A stretch of 64,000 nucleotides of DNA from Candidatus Altimarinota bacterium (lineage in GTDB: Bacteria; Patescibacteriota; Gracilibacteria; BD1-5; UBA2023), in the NCBI GenBank assembly GCA_028689205.1, contig JAQTWP010000002.1, positions 62,001-126,000 of the forward strand. The letters run 5' to 3'. The notes under the pieces were generated by a model. That model had not been told where the DNA came from. It made no database searches and saw only the letters and a list, made by a program, of their open reading frames with translations. This document shows positions 23,914-35,309 of this stretch, piece after piece (within the stretch, counting starts at the first letter, position 1; each line of letters begins with the position of its first letter). Both the position numbers and the translations under genes were made by a program.

Positions 23914-25560
23914 TTATTTCTTTATAATAAATTCAATATTATCCGGATTATTGGAAACTCTAGTTAGCCAAAATGGAGAAAACTCAATTTTTACATTAGC
24001 TATATTAGAATCATTTATAAGTATTGACGTAGCTTCTTTTGAAGAAGTATTTGCAATAAGATTTTTTAATTTACGTGTAAGATTATTGGAAGAATCTTCA
24101 AAATTATATGAAGTAGAATAATCAAGTTCTGTAGTAGCCTTCATATAAAAAGGACTTGCTGTTTGAGTTAATATATTACTAATTTTAAGTGAATCTTCGT
24201 TGATTCATATTAGTTTTTCTGTTCCAAGTAAAATACTTTCATTAACAATAGAACGAAGATAAAAAACTGTAGAATTCTTATCATAAACATAAGTTGTTAA
24301 GATTCATGTTCAATGAAGAGTAACCTCATCAACTGTATCATTAATTTTAATTCAATTAAGAGTATCTATTTTACCAATATTATAACTTAATATATTATCT
24401 ATAGGAACTATCTGAAAATTACTTCATCAAGCTGCATTCATTGCTTTAATTTTTTCTTTTATATCATTCAGAGATTTTGTTTTAATTTTTTCAGTTACGA
24501 TTCAAACAAATTTATCATATTCTTCTTGAGAAAGAATATGAACTTTTGGATCTAATCAATCTTTGAATACTTCTTTGGTTTTTGCGTATATTTTATCTCT
24601 ATTGAATTTGAGACCAGGAATAGTCAATACAATTCATGAATTAAGATTTCATCTTATTCAAATTATTTTACCATAATTATCATACATATCAGCAATTAAT
24701 GTAATTTGAGTTGTTCATATTATGAATTTTCAATCTTCTCATTTGGTAGCTCAAGGTACTTTTATCCATTCAGTGGACCTAAAAATTAATCAATCATCAG
24801 TCATGAATCTAGTATTTGGTTTGAATATTTGTTCAGAATTTAATTCGTTATAAATTTCAACAATTCAGTATGCATTTTTTGCACTCTTAATATCGATCGT
24901 AGAAACGTGAAATGGAAAATCAAGAGAAGTTTCTATGTTAATTGGATTGATTTTTATGATATTTTTACTTTCAAATAAGCTTGAATTATCTTTTTCACTA
25001 TAAATAAGATTCCTTGATACGGTTTTCACTCATAATTCTGGAGATATATAAATATAAGTTTTGGAAACTGCAAAATAGAATATAAACGAAAGAAGAGAAA
25101 ACGACAGAATTAATCCTGCCATAAGTAAAAAAACATGAGATTCAGGTCAATTTTTCTTATTTTTATAGGTTTTTTTAGCTTTTTTCTTGAGAAAAAATAC
25201 ATACTTTAAAAAGAATTTTTTTGCCTCATATTTGGCATATTCTATGAATGTAAAATTATGTCTTAGTACATTTGTTTTTGAGAATTTTTCATCGAACTCA
25301 ATTTCATCGCTTTTATAGAAATATTTAATTCCTAACTTTTCTCATATTTTTTTAATTTCCTTGTTTGAAGTAATTATTGCGAATTTTTTTCAAGCAAATT
25401 TTGTTAGAAGTATTTTGAGATTTAGATAATTTTTAAGTGCATTATTTTCTTCTACTTCAAGATAAAAAGCCCCTTCCGAAGAAGTAGATTTATTTATTTT
25501 TTTGAATATATCAAATAAAGAGTCGCTATTCTCTATTTTTATTTTTTTGTAACCTTCCAT
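23914..25560 (-). CDS. Single-pass membrane protein with large extracytoplasmic domain
   Basis: This 548-residue protein has a cytosolic N-terminal domain of about 120 residues (including KKFAIITSNKEIKKIGEKLG), a lysine-rich stretch, one membrane helix (about 142-165) and about 380 residues outside. The outer part is beta-rich, with repeated segments resembling baseplate-like proteins often encoded next to pilus ATPase-like genes in CPR genomes; this resemblance is by recollection. The gene starts two bases after the stop of the FtsA-like gene, so both are surely cotranscribed. A role in an envelope machine together with that actin-like protein is a reasonable guess. Confidence 0.75.
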
Positions 25561-25562
25561 TT

Positions 25563-26765
25563 TTATTCGTATTTATAAATTACATATTTTAATATTCTAA
25601 CTAGTGGATCTTTTTTTACTGCCATTAATTCTTTTCATGCTTTAGCAAGTGAAGCTACTGGCAATAATGCATTATTATTATATTCCACAAGATTTTCATC
25701 AAATAAAAACTTATCAAGCATTACTATGTGTTTTCCTAGATGATTTTTTTCTAAGCTTTCTAATAATAATTTTTTGATAGTTTCATTTATTCAGGCTCAA
25801 CTTAGGAAAAGATTTTTTATAAAAAAGGATTTTTCTACATCATCTATCGCAACTCTAATTGAATCAAAAATAAAATTATAAGTTTCATCGATTATTTTTT
25901 TATATTCCTCGTATTTTTCATCCATTGAAGACATAATGTTTTCAATATCAAGATAACCTTTGTTTAAGTGATTTTTTAACTCTTCTTCAATTATTGATAA
26001 TCATATATTAAGTACATTAAAACCAATTATTTCAGAATTATTCTGTAGAATAACTGTTGTTTTTGAATATCCAAAATCTATGAAAAGATTAGTATCGTAA
26101 TTATAAGGCGATTCTTCAATTAATTTTGGTAAGCTTATTGCAAGTGGAACTACAGAAATAAGATTATAATTAAGGTCTCTTATGATATTTTTGATTGTAA
26201 GAAATCTAGAAATTGGGCAAAAAATATTAATAAGATTGAATTTTATATTTTTTCATCCAAAACCAATAGGATTAGAAATCCTTTGACCGTCAACATATAT
26301 TCAAGTAATTGCAGTTGTCAGAAGTTTCATTTCTGCTTCTACAATTCCAAGTCTATTCTCTGTCTTTGCTTTGATTTTTTCTAATGATCTAAGTTCAACA
26401 TCTTCAATCATTTCGTCAATTTCTTTCATTGTAATAAGTCACTCTTTTGATTTCCTAATATAATTAACCGAAGTGAAATCATATATCAATTCCGAAGAAT
26501 TATATAGAACAATTATATCTTTTGGAATACTTATTAAATTCTGACATGCCTTGGTTATAGCCTTATTGATAGATTTACTAATGGAAGATATATCAGTTAT
26601 CTCTCATTCAAACATATCTTTTTTGCTTTGACGAAGAGAAGATGAACCAATAATTTTCAAATCCTGTCATTCAATTTTGCACACCAAAACCTTGATTTTG
26701 AATGATCAAATATCAAGAGCTATGAACGTATCGTAATCAAGAATGTTACTTATTTTAAAAGACAT
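25563..26765 (-). CDS. FtsA-family actin-like ATPase
   Basis: This 400-residue protein starts with the actin-fold phosphate-1 motif IALDIGSFKIKVLV and has an SHS2-type insert (about residues 95-195) with VDGQRISNPIGFGGKN, which matches the VDGQ-GIKNPIGMSG pattern of FtsA better than PilM. The second phosphate motif is LFIDFGYSKTTVIL, and LFLSGAG occurs near the end. The C-terminus, RILKYVIYKYE, is a short amphipathic helix like the membrane-binding tail of FtsA. FtsA tethers FtsZ to the membrane. The downstream membrane partner gene suggests that a pilus-type role cannot be excluded. Confidence 0.8.
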
Positions 26766-27079
26766 CAGACTATAAAGAAAAAAACTAAAAATCTACTGGT
26801 GGTTAATGTAATCAAAATGCGATTAATATCAAGAAATTTTTGATAAAAAAGTTAAGAAAAATTATTAAAATATAAAAGAGTTTAAAATATATTGTTATTC
26901 CTATTAAAAATGTATTAGAAAATTTTTAATATAAGATAAATTTTATTCTTTTAAACCAGATAAATTAAATTAATAAAAAATAGCTTTTCATTGCCGAAAA
27001 GCTATTTTTAAAATTAGAGATATAGATTTTTATTTAATTAGAATTTATTAAAATATTCATTTAATTCTTTTTTTTATAT
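26766..27079. other. Intergenic region with a terminator
   Basis: This AT-rich stretch separates the ftsA-like gene start from the end of the repeat lipoprotein gene. It holds the hairpin at 26978-27010 and probably the ftsA-like promoter. I see no gene or repeat of the GTCATT family. Confidence 0.6.
26978..27010 (-). terminator. Terminator after the repeat lipoprotein gene
   Basis: The inverted repeat AAAATAGCTTTTC / GAAAAGCTATTTTT has a short loop and sits downstream of the minus-strand lipoprotein gene. Confidence 0.8.
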
Positions 27080-28591
27080 TTATTTATAGGAATAAATATC
27101 TATGTATTCATTGTTATTTAAATTAAATTTTAAGGAGAATATTCATTTCGTATTAATGTCAATATTTTTGAATTCAATCCTATCTTTCATAGAATATGGT
27201 CAATATTCAATTCAATTTATATTTATATAATAATCATAAATATACATTTCCTTTTCTTTTTTATATATAACTCAAATATTATTTCAATTCAACGAAAAAA
27301 ATGAATTATCTTGATCAATAAGGTATAAAGGTCAAAAATCTTTTCAATTTATATTTATATGTTGTTTTAACTTATCTTCATATATAAAAGCAAAATTATT
27401 TCATGAAAATTTTATAAATTCTTTATAGTCAAGAATTTTACTAAAAGGACCGTAATCTTTTCCATTAATATTTATATAATTTTGATTTTTTAACTTATAT
27501 CAGAATCAGAAATTATTTCAATCAAAATACCATTTATTATTAATAGACTCAAATGCAGTAATTGTATCATATGGTCAGTAAACTTTTCCATTAATATTTA
27601 TATAATTTCATAACGGTTCTTTATATTCATAAATATATTTATCTCAAAAGATTTTTCATCAATTAAATTCATTGTAGTTATATATTTTTCAATTTATATT
27701 TTGATTCCATTTTTCTCAAATTTTATAAATAAAAATATAATTTCATAAATTATCAAAATCAGATATATTAGTATAATCATATGGTCCATAATCCTTTCAA
27801 TTTAAATTGATATAAGAATTTTTTTCACATTTCTGAAATCAGTTCATATCTTCACATTTCTGATTTAATGATTGGTATGAGAATATATATCATGCTGCTG
27901 AAATTTTTGCAAAAACTTTTTGTTTATAAGGTCAATAATCCTTTCAGTTTATTTTAATATTGAATCATGAACTATCTTTATATGAAATATAATAACTATT
28001 TCAATTTATATCAAAATCAAGAATATTTTCATAAGGTCAGAAATCTTTTCAATTTATATTAATATACTGTGAATCGCTTTTATTATATTTAAATCAAAAG
28101 CCTCAGTAATTTATTTTCATACCTATTATAGAATCATATGGTCAATAATCCTTTCAGTTAATATTGACATATTTCAAGCCTTTATTCGTATATTTATATC
28201 AGTAATTTCAGTTATCATCAAATATATAATCACTCTCAATTTCATCATACGGTCAATAATTTTTTCAGCTATTATTAAAATAATACTTTCAATCTTTATA
28301 AAAACTAAATCAGAATTTATTGTTATTTGATACTTTCAATCTTCATAAATTTCAACTGAATGGTCAAAAATGTTTTAATAATTTATGATTATTAACAATT
28401 CATGAACCAGCTATTATTTTTACTGAATTTGAAGCAATTATTTTTGTATTATTACTCTCAGTTCATTTTGAATTATTTTTATCTAAAACTCAACTTTTGC
28501 TTATTTCTTTTTCCTGTATATTATTAATTTCATTTTTTCAACATGAAATTAATAGAGAACTGACTAAAATGCAAATAATATATTTTTTCAT
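27080..28591 (-). CDS. Repeat lipoprotein with NINGKDYGPY motifs
   Basis: This 503-residue protein has a lipoprotein signal (MKKYIICILVSSLLISC, Cys17) and then at least ten degenerate repeats of about 35-45 residues. The most constant part is YININGKDYGPYD, with variants KDFGPYE, KVYGPYD and KDYGPF, each preceded by a Tyr/Asn/Gly-rich strand. Both glycines of the motif are mostly TGA codons. The unit resembles WG-type beta repeats, so a beta-propeller or solenoid on the outer face of the membrane is plausible. The exact family is not identified. It has its own terminator and is probably monocistronic. Confidence 0.78.
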
Positions 28592-28646
28592 ATTATAAAT
28601 TAATTATTAATGAAAAGAAGTATATTTATTATTTCAAATTATCAAA

Positions 28647-28739
28647 TTACAAATTAACAAATCTTTCCAATAATTCATTCTTAAAATCATCTCTATCAAT
28701 ATTTGGATTCAATTCAAAGAATTCATTCATAATTTCCAT
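28647..28739 (-). CDS. Possible small ORF downstream of uvrB
   Basis: A 30-residue ORF (MEIMNEFFELNPNIDRDDF and on to LLERFVNL) follows uvrB. The same frame stays open upstream across the end of uvrB, and the composition is coding-like and helical. It may be a tiny gene or the remnant of a longer one. There is no recognisable ribosome-binding site and no family match. Confidence 0.3.
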   Translation of the reverse strand: MEIMNEFFELNPNIDRDDFKNELLERFVNL

Positions 28740-28791
28740 ATAATAATTATAAGCCAAAGTTTTTATTAAAGTTTTATTAAACTTAAACCCG

Positions 28792-30741
28792 TTACTTCTT
28801 TCCTTTTCTCAATTCCAACAAAATATCTCTTATTTCAGCTGCTTTTTCGAATTCTAGATTCACTGATGCAATATCCATTTCTAGTTCAAGTCTTTTTATC
28901 TTGGAACTGAGATTTTCTCACTTTTCAAGAGCGTAGGATTTTTTACCTGTCATAGCTAATTCTTTGATTTTGGACAAGACTGTGAAAGGCTCAATATTAT
29001 GTTCTTTGTTATAATTATCTTGAAGTTCCCTACGGTTTTTGGTTATTTCTATTACTTCTTCCATAGCTTTTGATAATCTTGCTCAGTGTGAGTACATCGT
29101 AACTCTTCAATTCACATTGCGGGCTGCACGACCAATAATCTGAAGAAGCGAGCGAGTAGAACGAAGGAATCCTTGTTTATCTGCATCAATTATTCATATG
29201 AAACTTACTTCTGGCAAATCAAGTCATTCACGAAGAAGATTAACCCCGACAATAACTTCTATTTTACCACTTCTTAGATCTCTAATTATTTCTAGACGTT
29301 CTAGAGTCTCAACTTCACTATGAAGATATCTTACCTTAACTCAATTCGATGCAAGATATTCTGATAATTGTTCTGAAGATTTTTTGGTGATTGTCGTAAT
29401 TAATACTCTTTCATTTCTACTTCTAGCTTCCACTATATTACTCATAATATCGTCCACCATGAAGTTCATATCCTTAACTTCAATATTCGGATCAAGAAGT
29501 CAAGTAGGACGGATTATTTGCTCGACTACTATACTAGAATTATTAACTTCATAATCTGCTGGAGTAGCGGATACGTAGACTGTCTGACCAGTTAGCTTTT
29601 CGAATTCGTCGAACTTGAGAGGTCTATTCTCAAAAGCAGAAGGAAGACGGAATCAATTCTGTATAAGATTCTCTTTACGAGCTCTGTCTCAAGCATACAT
29701 TCATCCGATTTGAGGAATTGTCATATGAGATTCATCTATAAAAGTCAGAAAATCTTTCGGGAAAAAACTAAGAAGAGTTGAAGGAGATTCTCAAGGTTTA
29801 CGATCAGAAAGATACATTGAATAATTCTCAATTCAATTCACATAACCAGTTTCTAACATCATTTCTATATCGTATTCTACTTTTGTTTTGAGTCTCTCAG
29901 CTTTTACAAGTTCTCAAGCATCAGTGAATATTTTTAATCTTTCTTCAAGTTCTTTTTTGATAAGTGGTACAATCTGATTTATTTTATCAGTTGTTGTTAC
30001 AGTATGTTTTGCTGGGAAAACTTTTATCTTTTGTCTGTTTTCGAATATTTCTCAAGTAAGAGGTTGTCTTCTTGTAATTCTATCAAGCTCATTACCGAAG
30101 AATTCAAGAGTCCAAACTGTTTCTCTTGATGAAGGATAAATCTCAATCGTGTCACCAAGAATATGGAAAGTTCCAGGTTTAAAATCAGCTCAAGCTCTCT
30201 TGAATTGCAGGGCAACAAGATTATCGAGAATGCTTTCGAATTCGTATATCTTTCCTACTTCCAATTCTAATATCTGATTCGTATAATCGTCAACTTCCCC
30301 AATACCATAAATACAACTCACAGACGCAACAATTATTACATCCCTTCTCGTAAGCAGATTCTCAGTCGCAGCATGTCTTAATCTATCAATTTCTTCATTG
30401 ATTGTAGCCTCTTTCTCAATGTATGTATCAGTCTTGACCACATAAGCTTCCGGCTGATAATAATCATAATAAGAAACGAAATAATGAACCTCATTATCGG
30501 GGAAAAATTCCTTGAATTCCTGAGCCAATTGTGCAGCAAGAGTTTTATTGTGAGCCATAACAAGAGCGGGTCTATCCAGATTAGCAATTATATTCGCCAT
30601 CGTAAAAGTTTTACCTGACCCTGTAACCCCAAGAATAGCCTGTTTCTGATTCCCAGCCTTGATACTTTCTGTGATTTTATCAACAGTATTTTTCTGACCA
30701 TTAATGAGTTCGTAAGGAGATTTTAGTTTGAAAAGAGACAT
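28792..30741 (-). CDS. uvrB: Excinuclease ABC subunit B (UvrB)
   Basis: This 649-residue DNA helicase-like subunit loads onto damaged DNA and recruits UvrC in nucleotide excision repair. It has the Walker A motif GVTGSGKT (residues 38-45), the beta-hairpin region [10 protein letters not shown], the DEATH-type helicase motifs and a C-terminal UVR domain ([14 protein letters not shown]) that contacts UvrC. The length is normal. The upstream region carries copy A of a 47-bp direct repeat, suggesting that the promoter area was altered when the BRO-gene segment inserted. The assignment is secure. Confidence 0.97.
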
Positions 30742-30776
30742 AGCAAAAAGTTATAAATATATCTGGTTAAGTATAG

Positions 30777-30823
30777 TTCTAAAAAGTTTTATTGCAAGAG
30801 TAAATGAAAGTGAGGAGATTATT
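30777..30823. repeat. 47-bp direct repeat, copy A
   Basis: This sequence (starting TTCTAAAAAGTTTTATTGCA) recurs at 31910-31956 with two mismatches. The two copies flank the BRO-domain gene. Copy A lies 36 bases before the uvrB start. Confidence 0.85.
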
Positions 30824-30833
30824 ATAGTTTTTC

Positions 30834-30870
30834 TGTCATTTCGAACAAAGTGAGAAATCTTCCTTCTTTT
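30834..30870. repeat. Dispersed GTCATT repeat
   Basis: This is a single unit of the family (GTCATTTCGAACAAAGTGAG then AAATCTTCC), just downstream of the BRO gene and inside the segment bounded by the 47-bp repeats. Confidence 0.65.
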
Positions 30871-30882
30871 AAAATTATCTTT

Positions 30883-31737
30883 TTATTTTTTAGGTTTAGT
30901 AATTACTATTTTTGCATCAAGATTATTCTTCTTATTTTCTTCTAAAAGATTTTTATTGGAAATTACTTTTTTACCTGTTTCTTTTTCTAGCTGTTTTCTG
31001 GCAATTCAAGCAACTCATCATCATCTTTTGCTGGCTTTTTTTACTTCTTCAAAACCTATCAAATCATCTTCTTTTATTATTTCTGTGGTTGAAGCTTCAG
31101 CAAGCATATTAAAAACAAGTTCAAGATTTGTCATATTATCTTTAAGTGATTCTTTTTTAAGTCATTTATAATCTTTATATTCATTTGTTGTCATATCTGA
31201 CCATCATTTCAAAATTTCATTTGTCAAAATAGCATATTCTACTCATTCTTTAATTCATCTGTCTTTCCATTCTCAAGTTAATTCTTTTCTGATATCTATA
31301 GATTTTAATCTTTGTTTTATCCAGTCTTCACTATATCATTTTTTTCTATAAGTTGAAATAGCTCTTTCAAATGCTAATTCTGGATCATAAATTTCATTGA
31401 TTCTTTCATCTCAAACACGAGCTAGCCACATCTTAAAAGGTTCTGCTTTTTTACTAGGAATACTTTGAACAAGCCTCAAAATAGTTTTTGTATCTCACAC
31501 ATCTGTAAGATAATATTTTCAGTCGGAAGCTTTTATTTTCAGTTGTCCTATATTTTGGGACAACTCACTTCATTCTTCTTCTAATTTAGTTTTTAAAGCA
31601 TTCCAATATTTTCTAGGTCTTGGACTTTCAGTCAAAGCTTCGATAATATCAACTATAGAAAAATACCAATCTCAAACTTCTGAGTTCCATATTTTTCTTA
31701 TTTCCTTTTGTTCAAAAATTGCCAGTTTTGTTTCCAT
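30883..31737 (-). CDS. BRO-family antirepressor-like protein
   Basis: This 284-residue protein has an N-terminal Bro-N domain: IWNSEVGDWYFSIVDIIEALTESPRPRKYW, then YYLTDVGDTKTILRLVQSIPSKKAEPFKMWLARVG (quoted in outline). A conserved C-terminal part contains ELTGEWKDRG, EYAILTNEI and ASTTEI. Such proteins are common in phages and in small mobile loci of many CPR genomes and probably bind DNA as antirepressors. It lies alone between uvrB and the two-component operon, in a segment bounded by 47-bp direct repeats, so it is likely acquired. No neighbouring phage genes are seen. Confidence 0.87.
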
Positions 31738-31909
31738 AGGTTTTAGTAGTTAATAGTTTATAGGGTTATTTTTAGAATTATTTTTTATTTTTCTAGGTTT
31801 TATAACAAAAAAACTTACAAAATCATTATATATACTTTGTATATAAAGTAAAATTTTATTTAATCGATATTTTTAAAAAATGAAGAAAAAAATCAATAAT
31901 AACAACTAT

Positions 31910-31956
31910 TTCTAAAAAGTTTTATTGCAAGAGGAAATGAAAGTGAGGAGGTTATT
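31910..31956. repeat. 47-bp direct repeat, copy B
   Basis: This is the near-identical partner of 30777-30823 (two substitutions). The 1.09 kb between the copies holds the BRO gene and one dispersed repeat. Confidence 0.85.
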
Positions 31957-32002
31957 TAAATAATAACTAGTTTATATATTGAAAAAATAAAATAATAGAT
32001 AT

Positions 32003-32039
32003 CATACAATTATCATACAAATTATATTGAAAATATAAT
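32003..32039 (+). promoter_or_regulatory. Putative operator and -10 box of the two-component operon
   Basis: Two direct CATACAA copies at 32003-32009 and 32014-32020 are exactly 11 bases apart (one helical turn), with TATAAT at 32034-32039. The same arrangement occurs at 34382 and 35166. OmpR-family regulators bind such direct repeats, so autoregulation is inferred. Confidence 0.6.
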
Positions 32040-32060
32040 TAATTAATAATATTCTATTTC

Positions 32061-32717
32061 ATGAAAGTATTAATAGTAGAAGATAATAGAATCTTATCAG
32101 ATAACATCAGAGATTATCTTGAGGCAAAATCTATAAAATCAAAGCAATTATTTGATTGAGAGTTTGTTAATTTTGAACTTAGTTCCAATACTTATGATTT
32201 GGTTATTCTTGATTTGTGATTACCAATAATTGATGGCGCAGAAGTATGTAATAGAATTAGAGAAAGTGGTAATAATATACCGATTCTTGTTCTAACTTCT
32301 AGAAATTCAATTGATGACAAAATCAAATTATTCAAACTATGAACTGATGATTATCTGACTAAGCCATTCGAATATGCAGAACTTCTTATGAGAATCCATG
32401 CGCTAACTAAAAGAACTTTTAGTAATAAATCCAATATTATCAAGTCTGATAATCTGGAGATAGATATAGAAAAAAGACAAATTATTAATGCTTGAAAAGA
32501 AATCATATTGAGCAATCTAGAATTGAATCTTCTTACTTATCTTCTTCAGAATAAAGGGCAGAATCTTAGTAAAGAAAATATTCTAGAAAAAGTATGGTGA
32601 GAATATGACGCTTTTAATACTTCTAGAACTCTTGATATTCATATCTGATATCTGAGGAAGAAGCTATGAAAAGATCTAATTAAAACGATAAGATGAATTG
32701 GATATACAATAAATTAA
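32061..32717 (+). CDS. OmpR-family response regulator
   Basis: This 218-residue protein has a receiver domain with the acidic pocket (VEDN), phosphoacceptor Asp51 in VILDLGLPIIDG and Lys102 in YLTKPFEY. A winged-helix DNA-binding domain with LSNLELNLLTYLLQ, TSRTLDIHIGYLRKKL and IRGIGYTIN follows. It should bind DNA when phosphorylated by the histidine kinase, whose gene begins 12 bases further on. Tandem 11-bp-spaced repeats in front of this gene and two downstream genes are likely its binding sites. The length is typical. Confidence 0.95.
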
Positions 32718-32729
32718 TTATTTTATTTA

Positions 32730-33917
32730 ATGGAGAATTTTAGATTACTGGAAAAAAGAAGGAAAAAATTAAGCATATATTTTGCTCTTTTTGTATTATT
32801 CTCAACCTGGATGGTTCAGTGATTTTATTCTTTTTCTGTCTATTATACGCATAATCTAAAACTAGAGAATAGCTTGAAACTAAGAATTAAATGAGTAGAG
32901 AATATTTTAATTAACAAGCAAGAATATCTTAAGAAAATAAGTAGTAATGATTTTGCAATTAAATCAATATTAGAAAAATGACTTAGTTGAGTTACAATAA
33001 TAAGGAATAATGTAAGAATATTATGAGATATTAATCAAGAATATTTTGATAAAACAAACTCTTTCTATAATAGTTTTGATTATAAATATTACACCCAAAT
33101 CATTAATCTAGATACAACTTATCAAATCATTGTAAGCGAATATAATGAGTATTCTTATTATAGCTTATTCAAAAATCTTATTTATTTTGTATTATTCTCA
33201 CTTCCCTTTCTTGTGGTTTTTTATTTTTTATGATTCATTTTCGTAGGTAAGAATTTTAAGCCTATAAAAGAAATAATTGCAAGTCTAGAAGACTTTAGTG
33301 CGAATATTAATCATGAATTGAAAACTCCGATAACAGAAATAATATCTACTCTTAGTCTTACTAAAGAAATAAACAAAAATCACGAAAAAGCAATTGATAC
33401 TTCACTTAATTCTGCACAAAAATTAGCCAAAATACTTGATTCTATGCTATGAATAATTAATCTTGTGGACTCTTCATATAAAAAAGAAAAGCTTGATTTA
33501 ATATCTGAGATTAATAGAATTATAAAAGAAAATGATAATAAAATAGCTGAAAAAAATATCAAACTAAAAAAAGATTTTAAGAATAAAAACTATATTCAGA
33601 ACATCAATAAAGAACATTTTGAGATTTGCGTTGGGAATATTCTCAAAAATGCAATCAAATATTCTTGAGATAATGCAGGTATTGAAATATTCTTTAATAA
33701 CTGAATTCTAGAAATAAAAGATGATTGAATTGGAATTGAAGAAAAAAATCTAAAAAATATATTCAATAGATATTTCAGAGAAAATTATCTAAAAGAAGAA
33801 TGATATTGATTGGGCTTATCTCTAGTGAAAAAAATTATTGATCTTAACTGATGGAAAATAAGCATTGAAAGTGAAAAAAATATAGGAACTACAATAATTA
33901 TTAATTTTAATAAATAA
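32730..33917 (+). CDS. Membrane sensor histidine kinase
   Basis: This 395-residue protein has an N-terminal membrane helix (about 17-40), a short extracytoplasmic sensor domain of about 105 residues and a second helix (about 152-175). The H-box is NINHELKTPITEI (His195), the N-box is GNILKNAIKYS, and the ATP-lid motifs are DDGIGI and GYGLGLSLVKK. It belongs to the classic HisKA/HATPase class and should phosphorylate the preceding regulator. The sensor domain is small and I cannot name its ligand. The start codon of the next gene overlaps the stop (TAATG). Confidence 0.95.
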
Positions 33918-34375
33918 TGAAAAAGTTAACTCTACAATTTCTGCTGTTTTTTTTGCTTAGTTCTTGTTCATATATCAATGACACAAGTATTAAAGAAAAA
34001 AATATTGATGTGAATAATTTTCTAAAAAATACAGAAAGCAGCACCTGAACTGTAATTAAAAATACCAAGAAGAATATCCAATCTCATATTAGTACAGGCT
34101 TAACTTCTCAAGAAAAATCCGAAAGCTGAATTATAATTCCTCCGAATTTAACTCAAACAGGTTCAGAACAAATTACTACTACTGCTACACAAAACGAAAA
34201 CACTAATAATACTAATAATATTCCATCTGATTTAAGTACTTTAGAAAAAATAAATATCAATGATGAAAATATAATTAATACCAACTTAACTGATACTTGA
34301 GCTTACTCGATAGACAATACAACAGAAGAAGATATTAAAGAACTTATAGATATTCTAATTAATTCATGAAATTAG
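33917..34375 (+). CDS. Putative lipoprotein, third gene of the two-component operon
   Basis: This 152-residue protein has a lipoprotein signal (LTLQFLLFFLLSSC, Cys at about 17) and a Ser/Thr/Asn-rich body with repeated TTTATQNENTNNTNN-type low complexity. It is translationally coupled to the kinase by a one-base overlap, which suggests that it influences the sensor or is an output of it. No domain is recognised. Confidence 0.78.
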
Positions 34376-34381
34376 AATTCT

Positions 34382-34425
34382 CTTACAAATAACTTACAAT
34401 TCATTAATAAGATATAGCTTATAAT
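34382..34425 (+). promoter_or_regulatory. Putative operator and promoter of the 235-residue coiled-coil gene
   Basis: Two CTTACAA copies at 34382-34388 and 34393-34399 are exactly 11 bases apart. They are followed by TATAGC at 34413 and TATAAT at 34420 as candidate -10 boxes. This matches the operators at 32003 and 35166. Confidence 0.6.
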
Positions 34426-34434
34426 TAAAGAACT

Positions 34435-35142
34435 ATGAAAAAAATAATCACACATAAACTAGAAAGCTTAGCTTTAGTTTTTTTACTATTTACATCAAGC
34501 ACTATAATTCCACTTACTCAAGCAAGATATTGAGAAATGTCAGATTCAAAAGAAGAAAGCCAAGAAATAGAAAGAACTATTACTGTGGTTAATTCTTGAA
34601 GTGTATCCTGAAGTAATACCTTAAAATTAAATAAATATACTGAGAATCAAATTAAAAATCAAGTTGAGAATCAAAAATTAAGATTAGAAGCCAGAATACA
34701 GAAACTAGAAGAAAATAAAAGAAATCTTGAAGCAAAACTTAAACAAAGACAAGAAGTTGTATCTCAAATAAAAAATAATTTTGAATTAAAAAAGCAAGAA
34801 ATTATAAAAGAAGTAAAGATTTGAAAAATAAAACTAGAAGATGCCAAGAAACAAATCCTAGAACAAAGAGATAATTTTATTACAAAGACAAAAGCTGATT
34901 TTAAAAATCAAGATACACAAATCAAACAAGAAAAAATCAATTCTCTAAAAAAGATAATTAAAAATCAGTTTGATCTGAAATTAAATACAATAAATAAACT
35001 ATCAACTGCAGACCAAAAAGCAAAATATACAAAAATTTTACAAACTATAGATGAACAATTGAAGAATTGAAATACAGAAAAAAATGAAATATTAAAGCTT
35101 ATTAAAGAGGTAATCATGGAGAAAATAAATTCTTTGAATTAG
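34435..35142 (+). CDS. Secreted coiled-coil protein
   Basis: This 235-residue protein has a signal peptide (cleavage probably near PLTQA-RYG, about residue 37) and a long lysine/glutamate-rich coiled coil (about residues 70-235). It is similar in layout to the next gene, and both carry the operator of the neighbouring response regulator. Such extracytoplasmic coiled coils can act as periplasmic chaperones (OmpH/Spy-like), but no specific motif supports this. Function is unknown. Confidence 0.8.
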
Positions 35143-35165
35143 TTAAAAAACTTTTTTTGAATTTT

Positions 35166-35197
35166 CATACAAACATCTTACAATTATAGTATATGAT
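35166..35197 (+). promoter_or_regulatory. Putative operator of the 279-residue coiled-coil gene
   Basis: CATACAA at 35166-35172 and CTTACAA at 35177-35183 are 11 bases apart and are followed by the AT-rich TATAGTATATGAT. This is the third copy of the pattern seen at 32003 and 34382, located about 130 bases before the gene start. Confidence 0.58.
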
Positions 35198-35309
35198 GTG
35201 CATAACCTTAAAAAGGTAGATCAGAAATATTTAGGATAGTTAGAACTATTAGTAGAAACTATAAACTAATTCTGATAAAAAATATTTATTTATTATTAAT
35301 TTTATTACT

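Larger units (their letters stand above)
31738..32060. other. Intergenic region with repeat copy B and operon promoter
   Basis: This contains the probable promoter of the BRO gene (minus strand), copy B of the 47-bp repeat (31910-31956) and the operator-promoter of the two-component operon (32003-32039). I see no gene. Confidence 0.65.

Noticed and set aside
27080-28591. CRISPR-like array
   Set aside because: The similar units vary in length and sequence and keep a reading frame; they encode a repeat protein.
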